DNA of 7,973 bases from Gemmatimonadaceae bacterium. Lineage in GTDB: Bacteria; Gemmatimonadota; Gemmatimonadetes; Gemmatimonadales; Gemmatimonadaceae. Each line of letters starts with the position of its first letter. Within the stretch, counting starts at the first letter, position 1. Both the position numbers and the translations under genes were made by a program. The stretch is taken from contig JANWKK010000081.1 of the NCBI GenBank assembly GCA_025451425.1, positions 1 through 7,973 of the forward strand, read 5' to 3'. Positions 6,575-7,973 of this stretch are shown piece after piece. The notes beneath the pieces are model-generated. The model ran no database searches. It saw nothing but the letters and a program-made list of their open reading frames with translations, and had not been told where the DNA came from.

Positions 6575-7831
6575 GTGAGGACGAAGCGAGAGCGACGTCC
6601 GCTACGCAGCGTGCGAACGCACGCGAGCGGGCCGCGTATCCGGCCGCCTGCGTCGCAACCGGCCATCGGACTGGAAGCAGAGTTCGTCGTCGTGATGGAC
6701 GGCGCGCCGATTCGTCCGGAGGACGTATTCGGCTCACCGCGGCGCATCATTCGCGGCCCACTGATGCACCGCACCGGTCGGTCGTATCATCTGCCCACCG
6801 GCAGCGCGGTGTACTTCGACACCGGCGTCATCGAGATCGCGACGCCAATGATCGAGATCGATCGCGGGTGCGCGGCGCGCGCTGGCCGCTCCCTGTGGGA
6901 GAGCATTCTCTTTCTCCGAGGCGAGCTCGATGACTGGCAGACCCAACATGAGCGTGACGTGCGCCTCGTTGGGTTTAGTACTCACTATAACGTTTCGTTC
7001 GATCTCCTCGCCGGCGAACGCAGCGCCGATCTTACCGTCGAGAAGCTGGCACTCCTCCTCACATACCTGTTGCCAGCGCCGGTCATGCTCCTCGCGGCGA
7101 ATCGTGAGTCGACCGGGATCGGAGTGCGTCCACGCGGAAACCGGATTGAAGTCACGGCGGATTTCACGCCCGATGCGGCGCTCATGATCGCAACGGCCAC
7201 GGTGATCGTCGGCATTGTGCGCGAGGTCATGAGTTGGCCCACTTACGAGCTCAAGGAGCTGTACGGATCGGCGCATGGCAGCCTTCCGATCTTTCGCGAT
7301 TTTGCACCGGTGCCACACAGCTCCCGCAAAGGCTGGGTAGCACGGCACTCCTGTTTTCCTCGCAATCCCTTCGCGTCGCACGTGGACGATGATCGTTGGG
7401 ATGTTTGTCACGGCGAATCGCTGTCACTGCGCGAGATCGCAGGACGCATCACGAAACAGTTCTGGCCGGCGATACGCCGCTACGCGGATCCATTTTCGCT
7501 CCGGCTCATCGGAGGCGTGATGGCTGGGCGGACGCCATCGCTGCTCGAGCTGGCCGATCGTCCGCCATCGTACGAAAGCGTCGGGCGCCTCTGTGCGTGG
7601 GAGGACCTCTTTCCCGAGCACGAGCTGCCGCGTTCACGCTATGAGCGAGTTCTCATCCGCGCCATTCACGGAGACCGACTGCAGCTCGGCCCGAACGAGT
7701 GGTACACTCCGACGGGCATGCGTGGATGGTCCCACGTCGTCTTCCGCCGCGACCGCGATCGGACTAAGCACGTCTTCTCGCTCGATTACTTGCTGCGGCA
7801 CTTGAGCGATTGGGAGGCCGATCACCGTTAG
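6575..7831 (+). CDS. Orphan glutamine-synthetase-fold amidoligase (PafA/Dop- or GCS2-like)
   Basis: This 418-residue protein has features of the carboxylate-amine ligase superfamily that includes glutamine synthetase, glutamate-cysteine ligase and PafA/Dop. A basic tail (1-29) precedes GLEAEF (32-37), matching the G-x-E-x-E-F/Y ATP/Mg-binding strand. YFDTGVIEIATP (80-91) resembles the PafA/Dop Y-x-D-x-G...E-Y-A-T-P strand, with Asp82 in the place of their catalytic Asp. GFSTHYNVSF (133-142) resembles the H-x-N-Y nucleotide-binding strand, and VRPRGNRIEVTADFTPD (184-200) is the Arg/Glu strand seen in GS and GCS enzymes. These enzymes phosphorylate a carboxylate and join it to an amine; Dop runs the fold as a hydrolase. 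No Pup, Mpa or proteasome gene lies in the window. The GTG at 6575 is the only upstream start that includes GLEAEF. It follows the M15-like gene by 62 bases on the same strand. The exact family is not settled. Confidence 0.66.
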   Translation: MRTKRERRPLRSVRTHASGPRIRPPASQPAIGLEAEFVVVMDGAPIRPEDVFGSPRRIIRGPLMHRTGRSYHLPTGSAVYFDTGVIEIATPMIEIDRGCAARAGRSLWESILFLRGELDDWQTQHERDVRLVGFSTHYNVSFDLLAGERSADLTVEKLALLLTYLLPAPVMLLAANRESTGIGVRPRGNRIEVTADFTPDAALMIATATVIVGIVREVMSWPTYELKELYGSAHGSLPIFRDFAPVPHSSRKGWVARHSCFPRNPFASHVDDDRWDVCHGESLSLREIAGRITKQFWPAIRRYADPFSLRLIGGVMAGRTPSLLELADRPPSYESVGRLCAWEDLFPEHELPRSRYERVLIRAIHGDRLQLGPNEWYTPTGMRGWSHVVFRRDRDRTKHVFSLDYLLRHLSDWEADHR

Positions 7832-7834
7832 AGC

Positions 7835-7862
7835 GCGACGGGCGACGGACGACGGGCGACGG
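7835..7862 (+). repeat. Heptanucleotide tandem repeat, four RCGACGG units
   Basis: Four 7-base units lie head to tail from 7835 to 7862: GCGACGG, GCGACGG, ACGACGG, GCGACGG. The array begins three bases after the amidoligase stop codon. It is short and partly explained by GC-rich composition, but the exact 7-base period matches that of the second array 28 bases further on. Confidence 0.8.
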
Positions 7863-7881
7863 TGAACGTTCAGAGTTCTCT
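7863..7881. repeat. Palindromes between the two heptamer arrays
   Basis: TGAACGTTCA (7863-7872) is a perfect 10-base palindrome. It is overlapped by AGAG-TT-CTCT (7872-7881), a 4-bp inverted repeat with a 2-base centre. They sit in the short unique stretch separating the two arrays. A weak hairpin or protein-binding site is possible, and the amidoligase transcript may end near here. Confidence 0.4.
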
Positions 7882-7890
7882 AATGCGCAA

Positions 7891-7973
<83 letters not shown>

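Noticed and set aside
6734..7411. 225-codon minus-strand open frame inside the amidoligase gene
   Set aside because: The composition is shadow-like (Arg/His/Asp-rich, no domain), and the opposite frame carries clear superfamily motifs.

Overview
The window looks like chromosomal DNA from a GC-rich, soil-type bacterium. Moderately high GC, heavy use of G/C-ending codons, a secreted S9 peptidase with a short Ala/Leu-rich signal peptide, and heptanucleotide tandem repeats between genes would suit Gemmatimonadota or a similar phylum. This placement is inference: there is no rRNA or other phylogenetic marker here.

Layout. Bases 1-224 hold no convincing gene but contain two adjacent inverted repeats. 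A complete dihydrolipoyl dehydrogenase gene (225-1673, +) is followed 22 bases later by a small GNAT-like acetyltransferase gene (1696-2184, +). That gene converges, with a one-base gap, on a small secreted protein with a peptidoglycan-binding-like module (2186-2599, -). Next comes a secreted S9 prolyl-oligopeptidase-type peptidase (2772-4817, -) with a hairpin terminator candidate just past its stop. A 179-base divergent spacer separates it from a rightward cluster of three genes.

The rightward cluster (4997-7831) is the most interesting part. It encodes a class A beta-lactamase-fold serine hydrolase without a signal peptide, an M15/D-Ala-D-Ala-carboxypeptidase-like protein without a signal peptide whose usual zinc-ligand Asp is Asn, and an orphan glutamine-synthetase-fold amidoligase with resemblance to PafA/Dop (Pup ligase/depupylase) and GCS2-type carboxylate-amine ligases. 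The first two genes overlap by 8 bases and the third follows after 62 bases. Two peptidase-type folds beside a ligase-type fold, all apparently cytoplasmic, suggest a pathway that makes and trims or hydrolyses an amide- or peptide-linked compound, or modifies a peptide. No substrate can be read from the sequence.

The window ends in two different arrays of 7-base repeats (RCGACGG x4, then CCCTCAR x11 and still running at the edge). The second array is strongly G-quadruplex-prone on the minus strand.
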